A stretch of 44,094 nucleotides of DNA from DATLYH01 sp035575035 (GTDB taxonomy: Bacteria; Planctomycetota; Planctomycetia; Gemmatales; Gemmataceae): assembly GCA_035575035.1 (NCBI GenBank), contig DATLYH010000134.1:1-44094 (forward strand). The letters run 5' to 3'. The notes under the pieces were generated by a model, which was not told where the DNA came from, did no database searches, and saw only the letters and a list, made by a program, of their open reading frames with translations. Shown piece after piece: positions 41,131-44,094 of the stretch (its first letter is position 1; the number at the start of each line of letters is the position of its first letter). Position numbers and translations under genes: made by a program.

Positions 41131-42669
41131 GTCCTGCCCGCTCCCGCCGGCGCCCCGGGCCAATGCATCCTTGACCATCGCCTCGATTACCCCCGCCGTC
41201 GTGTACGCGGCCGCCTCCGCCGCCACCGGCAGACCCAGCTCCCGGACCGCCGCGCTGGTCACCGGACTGATGCTCACCAACCTCACTTCACCCGCCTCGA
41301 TCCGCGCCCGGGCCGGCTCGTCCAGACCGCGCAAAAGCGCCCGGGCAATGTTGGCGCTGGTCAGCATCACGTAGTCGATCTCGCCCCGCCGCAGGCAATC
41401 AAGGGCGGGCGCGCCCGGCTCGATCGCGTCCACCTGGGAATAGACCGCCACCTGTTCCACCTCCGCCACCGCGGCCAATTCCTGGCGGAGCACATCGCGG
41501 CCACGGTCGGCCCGGGCCAGCAGCACCCGCTGCCCGGCGGCCCGCTCTTTCAGGGCCGCGGCCAGACTCTCGGAACGGAACTCAGGAGGCACCAGGTCCG
41601 GCTCCAGGTGGTAGCTGCGCAGGGCGTCGGCGGTGCCCGGCCCGATAGCCGCCAGCCGCAGCGGTCCCAACGCCCGCAGGTCGCGCCCTGTCTGCCGCAG
41701 CCGCCGCACCAAAGCATGCACCCCGTTGCTGCTGGTGAACACCAGCCACTGAAACGATGCCAGGTCTGCCAGCGCCCGATCAACCGCGGACCAGTCGGCC
41801 GGCTCGCGCACCTCGACGGCGGGCAGGACATGGACAACCGCCCCCAGTTGCTCCAGCTGCTGCACCACGCCGCCGGCCTGGTGGCGCGGCCGAGCCACCA
41901 ACACCCGTTTGCCGAAGAGCGGCCGTTGCTCGAACCACGCCAGCTCCGCCCGCAGCGCCGCCACCGGGCCGATGATGGTGATGACGGGCGAGGTCAACCC
42001 CGCGGCCCGCACCGCCTCCTCCAGGTCGGCCAGCGGCGCCTCGACCGTCCGCTGCCGGCCAAGGGTCGCCCAGTGGACAGCGGCCGCGGGCGTGTCGGGT
42101 GCCTTGCCCTGCTCCAAGAGGGCACGGACGATCTGCCCCAGCCGCCGCAGGCCCATGTAGACCACCAGCGTGCCGGGGAAGCGAGCCAGGGCTGCCCAGT
42201 CGAGGGTCCGGCCGCCCTGGCCCGCCTCGTGGCCGGTGATCAGGGCAACGGCGCTGGCGTGCCGGCGGTGGGTCAGCGGGATGCCCGTGTAGGCAGCCGC
42301 TCCCAGGGCCGCCGTCACACCGGGGACAATCTCGTAAGCAATCCCGGCCCGACGCAGGGCCTCGGCCTCCTCGGCGCCGCGGCCGAACAGAAACGGATCA
42401 CCCCCCTTGAGCCGGACGACACACTGGCCCTGGCGGGCGGCCTCGATCATCAGGTGCTGGACATGCGGCGCCCGCTCGGGGTGACAGCCGGGCAGATCGG
42501 AAACGCAAATGCGGCGGGCACCGGGCGGGGCATACTCCAACAGCCGCGGCGGCACCAGCTGATCGTGGATCACCAGGTCGGCCCGGCCCAGGCATTCGGC
42601 GGCGCGCAGCGTCAGCAGCCCGGCGTTGCCGGGACCAGCGCCGACCAGGAAGACTTGGGGCTCTTTCAT
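40993..42669 (-). CDS. Uroporphyrinogen-III C-methyltransferase/synthase fusion
   Basis: 558 residues from ATG 42669. The N-terminal half (1-245) is a CobA/SUMT methyltransferase, SAM-dependent C-2/C-7 methylation of uroporphyrinogen III: VFLVGAGPGNAGLLTLRAAE, VVRLKGGDPFLFGRGAEEAE and YEIVPGVTAALGAAAYTGIP. The C-terminal half (about 250-490) is HemD, closing hydroxymethylbilane to uroporphyrinogen III: GKRVLVARPRHQAGG, WLVFTSSNGVHALVRRL, RLAAIGPGTADAL, VMLTSANIARALLRG. Together they feed siroheme or cobalamin. The final 60 or so residues (after GVIEAMVKDALARG) look like out-of-frame antisense of the membrane protein at 40948 and are probably a readthrough tail. Confidence 0.94.
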   Translation of the reverse strand: MKEPQVFLVGAGPGNAGLLTLRAAECLGRADLVIHDQLVPPRLLEYAPPGARRICVSDLPGCHPERAPHVQHLMIEAARQGQCVVRLKGGDPFLFGRGAEEAEALRRAGIAYEIVPGVTAALGAAAYTGIPLTHRRHASAVALITGHEAGQGGRTLDWAALARFPGTLVVYMGLRRLGQIVRALLEQGKAPDTPAAAVHWATLGRQRTVEAPLADLEEAVRAAGLTSPVITIIGPVAALRAELAWFEQRPLFGKRVLVARPRHQAGGVVQQLEQLGAVVHVLPAVEVREPADWSAVDRALADLASFQWLVFTSSNGVHALVRRLRQTGRDLRALGPLRLAAIGPGTADALRSYHLEPDLVPPEFRSESLAAALKERAAGQRVLLARADRGRDVLRQELAAVAEVEQVAVYSQVDAIEPGAPALDCLRRGEIDYVMLTSANIARALLRGLDEPARARIEAGEVRLVSISPVTSAAVRELGLPVAAEAAAYTTAGVIEAMVKDALARGAGGSGQDLAPLTESFPRQVEHQGAGEDADNVHRGADAAEGNTDKQVEQEQQE

Positions 42670-42780
42670 GAAACGGGAGACACGGAGACACGGAGACAAG
42701 GAAGGGGGCTTACCGGCAGTGCTTGCTCTGCTGGTCGGGGGAGGAGCGTCCTTCTTCCATATCTCCTTGTCACCGTGTCA
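42670..42780. repeat. ACGGAGACACGGAGACA short tandem repeat with partial inverse copy
   Basis: Just before the cobA-hemD start there is GGAGACACGGAGACACGGAG (from about 42675). Downstream at about 42760-42782 lies the partial complement TCTCCTTGTCACCGTGTCAT. The two can pair imperfectly across a 60-base loop. This is another short-period intergenic repeat family, located between tatC and cobA-hemD. Confidence 0.5.
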
Positions 42781-42794
42781 TCGTGCCCTCCACC

Positions 42795-43850
42795 TCAAAC
42801 TTCGATCATCTCCTCCGAGTCGGGCACGTCGATATCCAGAGCGGGCGGACGCGGCGACATCCAGCACAGGAAAATGCCCAACTCGTAGAGGAACCCCAAA
42901 GGCACCCAGAGGAACAGCATGCTCACCGCATCGACCGACGGCGTGATCACGGCAGCGAAGATGGCCATCAAAAACCAGGCTATCCGCCGCTTGCTCCGGT
43001 AAGCATCGATGCTCATGACGCCGATCCGCTCCAGAAGGTACATCACCAGCGGGGTCTGGAACGAGACGCCGAAGACCAGCGGCATCAGAATGGCAAAGCC
43101 CAGCCACTCGTTGAGCCGCAGGTCCGGTTCCAGGCCGATCCACTCGTTGAACCAGAGCAGCGCCTCCAACGCCTTGGGGATGACGAAGAATTCGCACAGG
43201 AAGACACCGGCCAGGAACAGGCCGAGGCTGAACGGCAGGTAGACGTGGACCAGGCGCTTCTCATGCGGGTACAGCCCGGCGGCGACGAACAGCCAGATCT
43301 GCCAGAAGATCCACGGGCTGCCGATGACAACGCCGCAGACCAGACACACCTTGAAATAGACCATGAACGCTTCCTGGGCGCTCAGGGTCGTCAGGCGGGG
43401 CCGGCGGCCGACCAGCTTCTCGGCGGAGCTAAGTAGGATCGCCTGGCTTAGCGGCTTGATCCGCACCGGCACGGTGATCCAGTCGGCGTCCGGATCATCG
43501 CCGTTATCGGGCACCGGCAGGCCCAGGCCCTTCAGCAGGGCGCTGCGCTTGAACTGCTCTTCGGTCTCCCTGGGCCGATCGACCTCCTCCAGCTCGCGCT
43601 TGCCGCTCTTGAGTTCCTCCTCGACCCGGGCGACGCGCTTGTCGTAGAACTTGTCCAGCTGCTCCTCGACCGGCCGGGCGATGAACGCCAGCACCGGTTT
43701 GCCGATGAAGAAGCTGAAGATCAACGCCACGCCGAAGCCATAGATGGCCCGCCACAGGTGCTGGCGCAACTCCTCCAGATGGTCGCCAAAGGACATGCGC
43801 GTATCGGCAAACATGTCCTCGGGGTCGGGATACTGGTTATTGCCTAGCAT
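42795..43850 (-). CDS. tatC: Twin-arginine translocase subunit TatC with long periplasmic insertion
   Basis: 351 residues from ATG 43850 (MLGNNQYPDPEDMFADTRMS), with CAGGA upstream; a longer frame to 43937 looks spurious. MSFGDHLEELRQHLWRAIYG is the TatC receptor start. Then after the first helix there is an insertion of about 80 residues (about 62-160, with KRVARVEEELKSGKRELEEV) before TTLSAQEAFMVYFKVCLVCG. The remaining helices are normal: SPWIFWQIWLFVAAGLYPHE, LFLAGVFLCEFFVIPKALE, FGVSFQTPLVMYLLERIG and FAAVITPSVDAVSMLFLWVP. It binds twin-arginine signal peptides and works with the TatA proteins at 27957-28697. Confidence 0.94.
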   Translation of the reverse strand: MLGNNQYPDPEDMFADTRMSFGDHLEELRQHLWRAIYGFGVALIFSFFIGKPVLAFIARPVEEQLDKFYDKRVARVEEELKSGKRELEEVDRPRETEEQFKRSALLKGLGLPVPDNGDDPDADWITVPVRIKPLSQAILLSSAEKLVGRRPRLTTLSAQEAFMVYFKVCLVCGVVIGSPWIFWQIWLFVAAGLYPHEKRLVHVYLPFSLGLFLAGVFLCEFFVIPKALEALLWFNEWIGLEPDLRLNEWLGFAILMPLVFGVSFQTPLVMYLLERIGVMSIDAYRSKRRIAWFLMAIFAAVITPSVDAVSMLFLWVPLGFLYELGIFLCWMSPRPPALDIDVPDSEEMIEV

Positions 43851-44094
43851 CGGTGTTCCTGTAAGCCGTCGCCGGGGAGAGCGGACAAGGTTGGCGGTCA
43901 TCGGCACCGCCGGAAGGTTATGGTGCCATCCTATCAAGCGGCGGCCACTCCCTCAAGTTGAGCCGGCGGGCGGCCTGCGCGGCCTGTGCGGACCTTGCGG
44001 CCGAGGCAACCTTTGCCCGGCGGCTGCGGGAGAATTTTTTGCTGGCGGAGTACCCCGCGGGGCACGATGGATGATAATTAAGGATGTGAGCGAC
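43851..44094. other. Unassigned end of window
   Basis: Upstream region of tatC to the window edge. I see no complete gene or RNA. The last 40 bases (GATGGATGATAATTAAGGAT) are more AT-rich and may be a promoter area. Confidence 0.3.

Overview
The window looks like a piece of a planctomycete chromosome, most likely from the Gemmataceae or close relatives. The base composition is visibly GC-rich. The gene content supports the call: a DUF1559 protein with a type IV pilin-like N-terminus, a multidomain site-2 protease/HlyD protein, an HlyD adaptor carrying WD40 repeats, an ECF sigma factor with a small zinc anti-sigma protein, and several families of intergenic palindromes. The phylum call comes from family knowledge, not from a 16S gene, so it is an inference.

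Layout. 1-5144: pyruvate kinase (3' end outside the window), recN, a short lid-poor Hsp70 and a small zinc ribbon. 5151-10367: a leftward group with asd, truA, aroA and an exported coiled-coil protein, coupled by overlaps. 10587-11479: ECF sigma factor and soluble zinc anti-sigma factor. 11554-18605: three leftward genes that form the most unusual locus here, a GAF-GAF-TM-HlyD protein, an HlyD adaptor split by a WD40 propeller, and a PqqD-like/M50 protease/HlyD protein. 19119-25079: hypothetical genes, glmS, a GH88 hydrolase whose coding sequence contains a palindromic repeat element, and a phosphodiesterase. 25095-28697: DUF1559, a cyclase with an in-frame amber codon, tRNA-Val(CAC) and two tandem TatA genes. 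28980-36419: an RCK-domain channel-like gene, then a long leftward run (proC, a disrupted small gene, guaA, dapF, rdgB, CDGSH, DUF2752 and small hypotheticals). 36600-44094: MFS transporter, two isocitrate dehydrogenase-like paralogs, a fused CobA-HemD and TatC.

How it fits together. Most genes are housekeeping: glycolysis, shikimate, aspartate/DAP, proline, GMP, siroheme/tetrapyrrole, amino sugar synthesis, tRNA modification and nucleotide sanitation. Tat export is represented by two TatA genes and TatC in separate places. The candidate new system is the three-gene envelope module at 11554-18605. Each protein carries its own HlyD-like adaptor region, but no ABC ATPase, RND pump or TolC-like channel lies beside them. 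Sensor (GAF), scaffold (WD40) and intramembrane protease/peptide-binding (M50, PqqD-like) parts are attached instead.

A second theme is repeats. At least five palindromic families lie between genes, and one of them (CCCTCACCC...CTCTCCC type) has landed inside two enzyme genes without breaking the reading frame. Two other genes (cyclase, 26183-27247; small gene, 35407-35601) are broken by a stop codon or by apparent compensating frameshifts. These could be real decay or sequence errors.
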